Below, one piece after another: positions 35,327-46,487 of a stretch of 64,000 nt of DNA. Made by a program: the position numbers and the translations under genes. This DNA is from Copromyces sp. CBS 386.78 (taxonomy: Eukaryota > Ascomycota > Sordariomycetes > Sordariales > Sordariaceae). The stretch covers positions 61,724 through 125,723 of the forward strand of contig MU839210.1 in assembly GCA_030685235.1 (NCBI GenBank), written 5' to 3'. The notes beneath the pieces are model-generated. The model saw only the letters and a list, made by a program, of their open reading frames with translations. It searched no databases and was not told where the DNA came from. Within the stretch, counting starts at the first letter, position 1. Every line of letters begins with the position of its first letter.

Positions 35327-36116
35327 TTAGATGGGTTTGATCTTGAAGTGCAAGGCAATAAGACTGAACACCAGCGCCTTGAGGTCCTGGACGAGGTAGT
35401 AGAAGACGCGCAGGCCTTCTGGGTCGGCCGAGTCCGTAACATCGTTGATCGATCCAATCTTGGCAGTCTATGTCCCGTATTAGCTCTGAACATTCTGCAA
35501 AGATGTAGTCCATGACTGGCGGACGCACCTCAAATGAAATGTGGTCGTTTCCGAGGCGGATCTCCAGCTCCTGCTTTCCGTCCTTGTTTTTGGTCGGCCA
35601 TTTCTCATCGTCTTCCCTGTTGGCTTGTCAGCAGCTGGCCGCCTAGGTCGTGTGTATGGAAGGGGGATCAGGCTGTCGTACTTCATAATCTCGCTGTCCT
35701 TGATGATGCGCTTGATCTCGTCGATGACCAGAGAGCTGACACACACTACAAGAGACCCCTGTCAGCATATGAATTTCCCGGTCGGCCAAATAGTGTTTCG
35801 TACTCTCTTTCCTGATCAGACTGTCGTTACGGTAGTTGGAGTTGTTGGCATATCGGGCAGTGGCGCTACGTCCGTCGCCGAGAACGCGAAAGTCGAACTC
35901 TGTATTCGTGACAGTTTAGCATCGTGGTCGTGCGAACGGGGGAGCTTGCGCCTCGAAGCGTCAATGGCTGAACACACCTAGGAACTCGTGGCCGAAGCGG
36001 CCCGAGTGGCCAGAGCTAAGCCTGTCGTTAGCAAATCGTCTTCCATCTGTAAATCGGAAGCCGTCGAGGTTTACATACTAGTAGCGCAGATAGAAGGGTT
36101 CGTTGGCGGCTGACAT
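35327..36116 (-). CDS. mago: Mago nashi, exon junction complex core protein
   Basis: Six exons (36116-36079, 36015-35978, 35899-35804, 35745-35682, 35616-35529, 35467-35327) give 154 residues, with all phases consistent. Mago pairs with Y14 and locks eIF4A3 on spliced mRNA. The protein reads [25 protein letters not shown] at the N terminus, then [65 protein letters not shown] and the end [32 protein letters not shown], all hallmark segments. Five introns in 465 coding bases is dense even for a fungus; the coding exons are as short as 38 bp. None of the long frames in this region is the gene itself. Confidence 0.97.
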
Positions 36117-36929
36117 GGCTGTTTGTTGCTTCGTCAGTAGGCTTTGCAAGACAGAAGATCCAGCCCCCGGCTTGGTTCCCGTCGCTTTGGATGGGCAACC
36201 TTGAAAGTCGCGCCCGCGCGGCCACGCTCCAGTGACATTGGCGGGGCACGCGGCCCCACATTTGACCCCAGCTGGGCCCAGGGGCATTGTCTCATGTCTG
36301 GGCTCCAGGCTGACTTCGGGTTAACGAGCCTGTCTGGCAGCTGGTAGCGGACAGCGACACGTGATCAACCTACTTGTTATGACAGAACGGGCAGATGGCA
36401 GACTCGCCAGGAGATGGAGGCTTGGTGAGAGCCGTGAGGGTGTCGGGTCCGTGCTCCCCAGTGTGCTGTTGCGGCCGGCCAGAATGCCACATCTCCCAGG
36501 GGGCCATCTCTCGATATTATTGACCGACCTACCTATCCACGCTGGTTCTTCGTTCCAGACATCAACAACAAAGCATAGGTGATGCACCGCTCCGTCACCT
36601 CGCCGGCGCACTCCAGACAACCCTTTCATTGCGCAGCCGTCTCTTGATTTCCGCCAACCACGATCCTGTCTCAGTTCAGGGAGGAAAGCACATCCAGCAC
36701 GAGGCCAGCTCATCGTCACTCTTCAGGAGCTCGAGGCAGCCACCACTCGGTCCATCCATTTACTAGCACCACCTAGGTAACCTACAACGGGGCAACACCA
36801 ACTTCACCACACCCGCCCCTCTCTAATTCCGACCCCGACTCCTCTTCAGGACTCCCGGCCAGCTACTTTCTACCAAAATCAATCTCAACTTCATAATCAA
36901 GACGGCCCGGCCGCCGCCAGCTTTCCAAC
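36117..36929. other. Divergent intergenic region, Mago and coatomer beta
   Basis: Contains both promoters. No other gene seen. Confidence 0.5.
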
Positions 36930-39900
36930 ATGTCGTTCCTCGAAAATGCGTACAGCATGGTCAAGGACAATGCCGTCGATGGCACCCCAACCGTCCAGGA
37001 GCTCAAGACCCAGCTCGAGAAGGGCACCGACGAGTCCAAGATCGAGACAATGAAGCGCATTCTTACCATTATGCTCAATGGCGATCCCATGCCCCAATTA
37101 CTCATGCACATTATCCGATTCGTAATGCCTTCTAAATCCAAGCCCCTGAAGAAGCTCCTATACTTCTACTACGAGATCTGTCCCAAGCTTGATGCCCAAG
37201 GGAAGCTCAAGCAGGAGTTCATCCTAGTATGGTAAGGCACTCCATGTCCGTCTGGGCATGCTGGCCCTCAAGCTGACCAGCCATTGCCTCGCAGTAACGG
37301 CATCCGGAACGACTTGCAACACCCGAACGAGTACATCCGAGGCAACACTCTGCGCTTCCTCTGCAAGCTGCGGGAAGCCGAACTTCTCGAGCCTCTGCTC
37401 TCCTCGGCCCGCGGCTGTCTCGAACATCGCCATGTCTATGTCCGAAAGAACGCCGTCTATGCTGTCGCCTCCATTCACCAACACTCCCCATCGCTTATTC
37501 CCGATGCTGCGGACTTGATCTCCGGATTCCTCGAAGGCGAAAGCGACCCAACTTGCAAGCGGAACGGTTTCGCTGCCCTTACCAGCATCGACCACGACAA
37601 GGCTCTTCTCTATCTGAGCACTGTTTTTGACGGTATTCCCAACGCAGATGAGCTTCTGCAGTTGGCCGAGTTGGAGTTTATCAGGAAAGATGCTGTTGTC
37701 AACACCCAGAACAAGGCGCGCTACCTCCGTCTGATCTTTGACCTTCTGGAAGCTAGTGCCTCGACCGTTATCTACGAAGCCGCCTCCTCGTTGACGGCTC
37801 TCACCAACAACCCTGTCGCTGTTAAGGCTGCTGCCAGCAAGTTCATTGAGCTTGCGATCAAGGAGGCTGACAACAATGTTAAGCTTATCGTTCTGGACCG
37901 TGTTGATCAGCTTCGCCAAAAGAACCCCGGCGTCCTGGACGACCTGACCATGGAGGTGTTGCGCGTTCTTTCCAGCACGGATATCGATGTGCGGAAGAAG
38001 GGTCTGGAGATCGCTCTGGAGATGGTCTCAAGCAAGAATGTGGAGGAAGTCGTTCTTTTGCTCAAGAAGGAGCTGTCCAAGACGGTTGACCAGGAGTACG
38101 AGAAGAACAACGAGTACCGCCAGCTTCTCATTCACTCCATACATCAATGCGCCATCAAGTTCTCCGAGGTCGCCGCCAACGTCGTCGGGTTGCTCATGGA
38201 TTTTATTGCCGATTTCAACAACAATTCTGCTGTCGATGTTATCAACTTTGTTAAGGAGGTTGTCGAGAAGTTCCCTCAGCTCAGGCCAGCAATCATTGCG
38301 AGACTGGTAGAGACCCTAAGCGAGGTTCGCGCTGGCAAGATCTACCGCGGTATTCTCTGGATTATCGGCGAGTACTCGCTCGAGGAGAAGGATATCAGGG
38401 ATGCTTGGAAGAGAATCCGGGCAAGCCTGGGTGAGATCCCCATCGTGGCATCCGAGCAACGGTTGTTGGATAACGTTGATGGTGATGCCGAGGAGAAGGA
38501 GAAGGAGCAGGTCAATGGCTCAAGGGCAGCGGCCACTGGCTCACGCAAGGTCCTTGCTGATGGCACATACGCTACCGAAACTGCTCTTACCAGCCAGTCT
38601 ACTGCTGCCGCACGCCTAGAGGCTGTCAAGGCTTCGTCGAAGCCCCCTCTCAGACAACTTATTCTTGACGGTGACTACTACCTTGCCACTGTTCTCGCTT
38701 CGACACTTACCAAGCTTGTCATGCGTCATGCCGAGATCTCCTCGGAAGAAGCTCGCACCAATGCCCTCCGCGCTGAGGCTATGCTCATCATGATCTCCGT
38801 CATTCGTGTTGGCCAGTCACAGTTTGTCAAGGCTCCTATTGACGAGGATTCTGTGGATCGCATCATGAGCTGTGTCCGTTCCCTTGCCGAGTTCACCGCG
38901 CACAAGGAGTTGGAGACTGTTTATCTTGAGGATACCAGGAAGGCGTTCAGGGCGATGGTCCAGGTTGAGGAGAAGAAGCGCGCGGCAAAGGAGGCCCACC
39001 AGAAGGCAAAGACGGCCACCCAGGTGGATGATGTGTGTCTCATCCGCCAGCTTTCCAAGAAGAACGCCACGGATGGGACTGATACTTTCGACGCCGATCT
39101 CGACCGTGCCACTGGCGGTGACAACAGCGCGGGTGAGGACCTCTCTGGCAAGCTTAGCCGGGTTGTCCAGCTTACCGGTTTCTCTGACCCTGTCTATGCT
39201 GAGGCCTATGTCAAGGTTCACCAATTCGACATTGTACTAGACGTACTACTTGTCAACCAGACAACCGAAACCCTCCAGAATCTTACCGTCGAGTTCGCGA
39301 CTCTCGGCGACCTCAAGGTTGTGGAGAAGCCGACAAGCCAGAACCTCGGACCCCACGACTTCCACAATGTTCAGTGCACCATCAAGGTCTCCTCCACGGA
39401 TACCGGTGTCATCTTTGGCAACGTTGTGTATGAGGGTGCCCACTCTACTGATACCCACGTGGTCATTTTGAACGACCTGCATGTTGATATAATGGATTAC
39501 ATTCAGCCGGCCACCTGCACCGAGACCCAGTTCCGCACCATGTGGACCGAGTTTGAGTGGGAGAACAAGGTCAACATCAACAGCAAGGCGAAGAGCCTGC
39601 GTGAGTTCTTGGACCTGCTTATGGCATCGACAAATATGAACTGCTTGACGCCCGAGGCCAGTCTCAAGGGAGATTGCCAGTTCTTGAGCGCCAATCTTTA
39701 CGCAAGAAGCGTTTTCGGTAAGTTTATGTTATCGTTATCGATCTCTTTCAGAAACTGCATTGCTGACTTTCTCTCTCTTCACAGGCGAGGATGCCCTAGC
39801 AAACTTGAGCATCGAAAAGGAAGGCGAAGACGGTCCCATTACCGGTTTCTTGAGGATACGCAGCAGATCACAAGGGTTGGCCCTCAGCCTTGGCTCCCTC

Positions 39901-39933
39901 AAGGCACTCAACAAGATTGGTTCTGCCGCTTGA
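36930..39933 (+). CDS. sec26: Coatomer subunit beta (beta-COP)
   Basis: Three exons (36930-37231, 37295-39717, 39785-39933) give 957 residues, the usual length. Beta-COP is part of the COPI coat that carries cargo from Golgi to ER. The N-terminal ~500 residues are HEAT/adaptin repeats, starting with FLENAYSMV and [36 protein letters not shown] across the first splice. A charged linker follows (about 505-560). The C-terminal appendage includes [26 protein letters not shown] and [31 protein letters not shown]. The last intron restores [40 protein letters not shown], the family ending, in place of an unrelated read-through frame. Confidence 0.96.
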
Positions 39934-41224
39934 ACAGATTTTCTCTCCTTATAGACGAGATGAAAAGATGATGTTTGGGGTGGTTGGGCGGGTTGTATAG
40001 CGATTAATTCCATCACTTGATATTCTTTCCACCTTTACGTTTGTTCAGTTGTTGTTACGAGAATGTTTCCGTTACACATCATCTAGTCAGGGTCTATGTG
40101 GAAGAAACCTTTTTGTCATTCCCTTTCCCTTTCTTTCCACTACTCCGAATGATCAAGAAGCAGTGGAAGGGTTTCTTTAACAAAACATAGGGTTACTTAC
40201 GGATGAGGAAGACAAAAGCAGAGAGGATGAACCCCAAAACAGGATGAGTTACGCAGACAAAAAAGATAAAGACAGATTCACTCACGAACTTCAAGCCTTC
40301 TGGAAACGGCTGGCCACGGTACAGTCATTGCAGTCATTGCAGTCATCAGTCGTCTTAGACAATCTTAAACGGTTGTGTTCTCATTCAAATCCAGCTACCC
40401 ATCTGTTCATCAACCGTTGATTCCGTCAACACCATTCCTTTCCCACCCGTATCCAACCCATCCATTCGTTCGTGTAATGATTATACAAAATGCCATGTCC
40501 ATCTCGATGGGCAATTTCACCCTTTCTTCTCCTATACAGATTAAATGATAGTAAGAGTGAACCGGTAGTAAGTACCGAATTATAAAGAAATATGAAGAAT
40601 AAAGACGAAAAAAATGGGGTATAAGGTATCGTAAGCGTTTTCCAACCATTCCTCTTTTTCCGTTGAGTTGTTCCGCCATCAATCATGACATGTTAAAAAG
40701 AGCTGTGAAGCTGTTATTACCGTAATGGTTCTGTAGCGATGAGGTTGAAAGAATAAAATGGCGTAGACGAGCGTGTGCTATTTATTAGGGTATAGATATT
40801 GTTGAGATCTCGAGCGAGATGTGGCTCATGGAGTGACCTATGATGTATGGCCTCATAACGATATGAGGATTATGCTGCTGCCACGTTTTTTGGCGCCGGC
40901 GCCGTGTCGTGTGTCTCAATAAGTAAAGAGGGAGGACCAGACGGATGCCGGCCATCAAACCCATCATAACCTGCTCTACCGAGGCATCGTCTCAACCCGC
41001 CATAACTGTAACGACAGAAAACGGTCCGTCGCAACATCTTCCTGCGGTCGGTGTCGACTAGAACTAGCCGTGACCGTGTTCGCCGTGCTCGTCGCAGGTT
41101 GTCGTTGTCGTCCTTGTCTCCTGGAGCTCCTGGCAGGGGAAAACCGAGGCGGAGGCGGAGGCGGTGCTGGGTTGCCAATAGCGGAAACTCTCTCGTCAAA
41201 CTCCACCGCTGGTTCACAATGTAA
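39934..41224. other. Intergenic, between convergent genes
   Basis: 3' side of sec26 and of the ubiquitin-domain gene. A short triple GTCATTGCA-type repeat near 40325-40350. No gene seen. Confidence 0.5.
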
Positions 41225-42758
41225 CTACCGATTGAAAACCAGGGCATTGACAATATTTCCTTGCTTCCAGCCTTGGTCGGGTAAGGTGGCTGTTTCCTTG
41301 AGGATCTTGCCCATGTAGACTAGGCGGACTTTTTTGTCGGGAGAGAGCTGTTTTAAGGGTGGTTAGCTACTGTACTGCATTGCATGGAAAGCAAGAAGGA
41401 AAGGGGGGGATAAGGGGAAAAGAAGGAAAGGGAAAAAAAAAAACAAAAAAAAAAAAACGTACCTTGGCCTTCTCGGCAACCTTCCTCCCCAGAACCCGAA
41501 CCGAATCCCCCTTGTCAACTTGCACATTGACATCCTTGCTCCCATCACTCAACCTCGCGCGAACGGTGATAAAATCCTTGACGTTCACGACAGCCTTTCC
41601 CTTCTCCTCTCTCCTGGAGGAGGCCTCATCACCGGTTTCCAAAGCCTCCTGGCTACCTTCAGGACAAAGCTCTCCATCAGTCACCACCGACATGGTGCCC
41701 TTGGTATCCGTCGTATCCGCGTATCCATCCTCTTCATCTCCAACTTCGGAGGCTTCGGAGGCCGGTTGACTGGCGGAGATGTTAATGGGGTCCGAAACAA
41801 TGTGTTCCGGCAACGAGTAATAATTCCCCAGCGAATCGTACGCTCCTCCTTGCGCCAGGTCGCCGGTGGGTAAAGTGATTTCGGCGGCGGAGAGGATGGT
41901 TTGGGCTGTTGCTAGGGCTATTTGCCGGTCGTTATCCTCCCCAACATCCGCACCATCACTATGTCCCTGTCCTTCCCCTTCGTAGTCACTGGCTGCCGCA
42001 AGCGTTCCGTCACCGTTTTGGGCAGCAGCAGCAGCAGCATCCTGTGCCGTCTGATGCCACAAAATCTCGAGCGCCGCATGGATAGTCTGCCACACCTCCT
42101 GCCTGCCCGTGACTCTGGTGTCGAAGAACTCGGCCCGCTCGCGGTCCAGAGTGGCGCGCGTCCAGACTTGGTTCTCACTTACCCACTCGTGTCGTTTGAG
42201 GGGTTTGTTGATGTGTTGGGATAAGGGGTTTGTGTTCCGGAGGGAGGAGTGGCGGCGGTTTTCACGGTCTCCACGGTGCTGAGAAGAACGGCGACGGTGA
42301 CTTCGTCGTCGTTGCTCTCGTTGTTGTTCTCGTGATTGTTGTTCTTGGTTTGAGTATGATGATGTTGTTGCCCCTACTACTGAAGGAGGGTGAGAAGAAA
42401 GGGGTTGTCGTCGGTCATAGTCATCATTGGTTACTGAGCCGGCGCCTCCTATGCCGCGGAGTTGTGACCCTGCTGGTGTTCCGGCTGCTGTTGTGGGAGC
42501 TGGTGATGAGCCTTCCGGACCTCGACTTCGACTTACCCGACGGGCATTGTTGAGTGCTCGGGAAGAACCTGAGGTTCGGGATGCGCGGCTGCCGGTTGGG
42601 TAAGGGGCTGTTACGCCCTCCTCCTCGGAGGTTCTGGATATGCAGCAACCCTACAAGAGAAAGACGAAAGTACGAGTTAGAATCGAGACTTTTGTGTGAA
42701 TTGGGATAGCATTGGAGATTGAATTAACAGGGTGGTAGATAGTCATGATACACACCAT
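41225..42758 (-). CDS. Ubiquitin-domain protein, UBTD1/UBTD2-like
   Basis: Three exons (42758-42756, 42650-41463, 41347-41225) give 437 residues. The first coding exon is the ATG alone, directly before a GTGTGT donor; splicing then gives MGCCISRTS, a classic myristoylation and palmitoylation start. This is followed by ~150 disordered residues, a UBTD-type domain (LKRHEWVSENQVWTRATLDRERAEFFDTRVTGRQEVWQTIHAALEIL, about 157-205), an acidic linker and a ubiquitin-like C terminus beginning NVKDFITVRARLSDGSKDVNVQV. The last exon supplies its second half (KKVRLVYMGKILKETATLPDQGWKQGNIVNALVFNR). The 115-bp second intron carries two T-runs of 11-12 just after its donor. Mammalian UBTD proteins bind E2 enzymes; the fungal role is unknown to me. 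Confidence 0.85.
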
Positions 42759-44655
42759 TTTGGTTTTTTTCTTTCTTTTTTGAGATGGAAGATGGTTGCG
42801 AGTATGCCGCGAAGTCCAAAAAGGGTTTATCTCTTTCTCTCTCTCGCTCTTTCTCTCGGAGATTTTGTATATCCTAACTGATATATTTAGGTTTATCCAC
42901 CTTTCCCTCCCCCCTTTTTGTTCTTTCTTCCCTTTGCCTGATCTCACAGCCAGGGAGACCCTTCAACAAGTCTTTGACTGTTTTCACTTGTCTGTCTGCC
43001 TAGGTGCCACCGCTCTCACTCGGGGGTTATTCCAGTCGCCTAGATAGCCAGTTCATGACGGCCCGGGCCGGCGATTGGCCTTGAAGACGCCAACGAATAG
43101 GTTGTTTCGGTTTCGCAACGCGCAGTAGGCCCGTTTGAGAGTTTTGCGCCGGTTCGGAAAAAAAAAGTGAGATAAAAAAAGGAAACACGAGGCGGTATGC
43201 AAGCCAGGTGCCGGAAGTGGATGTGTTCCCCTGAATGGAGGCGTCGTATCGTCCCGTTCCGTCTCCTTCTCGAACGTCTTACTTGCTGCCGAATGGGTCC
43301 TGCGGCCAGTTACCTCCGGATCTTCCCTTACCCCCTTTAGGTCGGCAGTTTCTTGACGCCTGGAGCTTCGCTGGTCCTTTGGAGGGCGAACCGAAAAGAG
43401 CCAAAAAGGTTATGAGGCAAAGGTGCTGTCAAAGTCGAGTTGGTTGTTAAGTTGACGACTCTTTGTCCCTTTCCTCTCTTAGTGTTTAAAAGCGCCTCCG
43501 ATGCTGCACGTCTCGCTCTCGGCAGGCAGGCACTTGTGCCCTGGTGTGTGTGATGCTAGGGTGAACCCCCCGCAGGCAGATCTGTTGCGCGGGGTTTATA
43601 CCCTGTAGGGGTCTCCCGGTCCCTGACTAAAGTTGCTGATGCGCGGGCTGCTAGCGTAGTCCAGCCGAGTCTGGGGCTGCTAAGTTCCTTGCTAGGGCGT
43701 TCCCGTCCTGGGTGTTCTCGCGGTGAGAGGGAGCTTCGTTTCACTCCCTTGAAGGGTCCGGGGATGGTGGTTGGTAGTTGGCGGTGTCTCGGGTTGTACA
43801 CAGGCCGTTGACTGGTCGAGAGAATTCAAGCTTCTGATAATGTTAGGAACAGTGAAAGAAAAATTGGAGAAGAATGGAATTCTAGATTTCAGCCATCCCT
43901 TTACGACGTCGGGGTAAGGGAAGGGATGGCGGTATGGATGAGTGGATTGAGGAAATGTGCCAGACTAGGACTAGGTAAACAAACTGCATGACGAATGCGT
44001 GCGAAACTTCAGGACAAGTTCATGACACGACCGGAGAATGACGTTTGAGGGGGGCTTTTGTCATTGTGATGCGATCCCGCCCCGTCACACTGCTGGCCCG
44101 GTAAGATCATGGCAAGCTAGGGGGTGAGCTCTGCCGTTATTTAAAAGCCCGAGCTCCCGTCCCGCCATCCGTCTCCAATTCCCTGACCTGACGATCTGAT
44201 CTGGTCGCAGATCCCCTTGACTAAATCCGTCCTTTCCGACAGCAACGAGGTGGCCGAACAGCCCACCCAAGTTGAGGATATCATCCGTTCATTACTGATA
44301 TGGCTCATATCAAGAGTTCTGGCGCAGTGACAAGGCCATAACTGCCTTTCTCCGCAGGATATTTACACGGCGCTATTGGAGTACAGACCCGATCACGCCG
44401 ACTTACAGGCTCTTTGTAGTGATGGAAGCTTGGTGCTACGCTCGCTTCACTGCAATGGTTGCATTAGCTCTGCGAGAGGTAGGGCACCTGAGCATATGGC
44501 AAGTCAGGCCACCAGGTGAAAGATGGTTTTGCGGGGACGCATCGTCAAGTGATGTTTTGGGGACGCCACAAGAAACGACAAACCGTGATCTAGCTGATAA
44601 ACAGGCTGACCAAGGCGATGAACCTCCAGCTGCCGCTTTCTGAGCGACCTTTCCT
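42759..44655. other. Intergenic, about 1.9 kb
   Basis: Leader and promoter of the UBTD-like gene and 3' side of dim-5. A C/T-rich tract around 42830-42870 lies in the leader. No gene, RNA gene or repeat recognised. Confidence 0.5.
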
Positions 44656-45752
44656 TCACCATAGATAGCCTCTGCACTTGGCAGTTCCACAGAGACATTT
44701 TGTCATCTCCGAGATCTTTGAGGGGTCATGCGCGTCGCTCTCCAGCTCCGTCAGTCCGTTGACATAGTCGAATGTCAACTCGGTCCCTTTGGGAATGTCT
44801 TTGATGGCGAATAAGGCCAGGTCGTGAATATGTTTGTCGGCATGGTCGCCCACCCGCGCAAAAATGGCCATATTGGGATCACAGCTGTGGTTGATGAACC
44901 TAGTAGGTCCACTCATATACTCGCCGTCGACCTCCAACGGCTGCCCGGCCAGCAGGGGATCTAGCGAATCCGGGTCGGAAAACTTATCGAGGGCGAATAA
45001 GTAAACATCCTTCCGCCTGGCAATAGTTGACTCTGCCCGTCGCCGGTCGGCCTCCTCGCTAGTAATGATTTCGCCCAAGTACCGGTCGACGAACTGTCCC
45101 CTCTTGATATTAACGGGACACTTGACGCCCCAGCCCCTATCTTTTGTTCTAAAGATCTGTAAGGGCACCGTCCGGCCACGCTCCACTACTCGATTTGGGC
45201 AATCCTTGGAGCAGGCGCAACCCTCATGGCACTCGTAGATGGGTTCCTGGGATTGCAAGACTCTATCTCGCAATAGTCCCTTTTTGGCTCCTTGGGAGTA
45301 GTAGGCAAACCGCTTCTTCCGGGTATACGGGTCGGCTTCCTCGTCGCTATCTGGCGCCATTTCGTCGAGACACTCACATGTCGAGTACATGCACTCTTCG
45401 TCGCTGGCGCAGGAACAGCCTACTCGGAAGGATTGGTCGGCGACAGGGACGTTTTTGCCTATTACCGAGTGGTCGATAAATCGGAAGCTGGGGTTGAGGA
45501 AGGCATCGTCTTCCTTGTTGATGATGGAGATGGGAAGCTCAGTATGGGTTGCGAAGGATCGGATCTGGCACCAGTGGCAGTTCCTTTTCTCTGCCGGGTT
45601 GGCCTGGCTCATCAAAGCCAAGTCAGCACACATTCATCGAGACATTCAGTGTGGATTTCCAATTCTTGATGGAGGGGGAGAACACTTGGACGACGGCAAC
45701 TTACATCTGGCTTCCCATGGTTGAAGAAATGAGGACGGAAAGCTTTCTCCAT
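44656..45752 (-). CDS. dim-5: Histone H3 lysine-9 trimethyltransferase DIM-5
   Basis: Two exons (45752-45705, 45603-44656) give 331 residues. DIM-5 makes H3K9me3, which recruits HP1 and the DNA methyltransferase DIM-2 to RIP-mutated DNA. The start, MEKAFRPHFFNHGKPD, is joined to ANPAEKRNCHWC by an intron with a TGCTGAC branch. Pre-SET: nine cysteines at 79, 81, 87, 92, 94, 141, 145, 147 and 151, binding a triangular zinc cluster. SET: DRGWGVKC, RFINHSCDPN (251-260) and ELTFDY (291-296). Post-SET: CLCGTAKC (C319, C321, C326). All catalytic and zinc ligands are present, so the gene is intact. As I recall the N. crassa protein, a few residues differ. The promoter borders A+T-rich repeat DNA about 300 bp upstream. 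Confidence 0.97.
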
Positions 45753-46142
45753 CTTCGCGTCAAGTCGACTTCGATTTTGTACAATGATATCTGAGATCTG
45801 TTCCGCTCTGGGAGGGTTTCGGAATGCTGGTCGCGGTCCTGGGAGCTGTACGCGTCTTGAGGAAGATGGTTCAAATTGGAAGTGACCGAGACGCGAATTC
45901 CCGTGAAGACGAGAGAAGACAGGGGTCCCAGCTTTGGCGGGCTGAGCACCATTGCGGGGAGTGCGGGGAGTGGCTTTACTGTAGTGGCTACAGTGGAGTG
46001 GTCAGATAACCCGACCCCAGTTCCCAAGTTTCCTGACCCAATGGTCCGTGTATTTATATATAATATTTATTTAATCCGTAAATAAAAAAATTAATATAAT
46101 TATTATATATAATATTCGTACGGAGTTAAATAATCGTTAATA
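45753..46142. promoter_or_regulatory. dim-5 promoter and edge of A+T-rich DNA
   Basis: The first ~290 bp have normal base composition. From about 46045 the sequence turns abruptly A+T-rich and stays so. This short interval must hold the dim-5 promoter and any boundary between active chromatin and the repeats. Confidence 0.55.
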
Positions 46143-46222
46143 GTTCCCCTATAAGGTATTATCCCTAACAATACGCAAAGGTTCCCCCGTAAAGTATTAT
46201 CCCTAACGATATATAAAGTTCC
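46143..46222 (+). repeat. Left arm of a 37-bp-unit satellite
   Basis: Two tandem units of about 37 bp, beginning GTTCCCC and ending in ATATATAAA or ATACGCAAAG, then the first five bases of a third. The array resumes at 61679, so the outer retroelement inserted into it. Confidence 0.8.
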
Positions 46223-46475
46223 TATTACGGGGCGAGATGGCACCGTAGGGGTATAATGAGATATGCGTTATTGTATGAGGAGAAAGGAGGAGAGAAGGAA
46301 GTGTATGAGGAGGTCTGGCTGTATATAGGCGAGAGCCCTATAGACTAGACCGTACGCGGGCATATAAGGCTACACATAACAGTAATATATGCGTAGCCAG
46401 AACTCTAGGCTCTAGTCGGCATAGCATATATATAGTTAATATAACGCAATACATTATAGGTCTAACCTTATAATA
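46223..46475 (-). repeat. 3' LTR of the outer element
   Basis: 253 bp, aligning without gaps to 61426-61678. I counted about 27 differences by eye, all transitions. The termini read TATTAC...TAATA on the plus strand, mutated from the usual TG...CA. Confidence 0.88.
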
Positions 46476-46487
46476 TTATCCCCCTTC
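46476..46487 (-). other. Polypurine tract of the outer element
   Basis: GAAGGGGGATAA on the minus strand, directly before the 3' LTR. It is the usual primer site for plus-strand synthesis and sets the orientation of the element. Confidence 0.65.

Noticed and set aside
42170..42190. Extra intron in the UBTD-like gene at a GTAAGTGAG
   Set aside because: Read through, it gives HEWVSENQVWTRATL, which fits the UBTD domain; removing it would break the domain.
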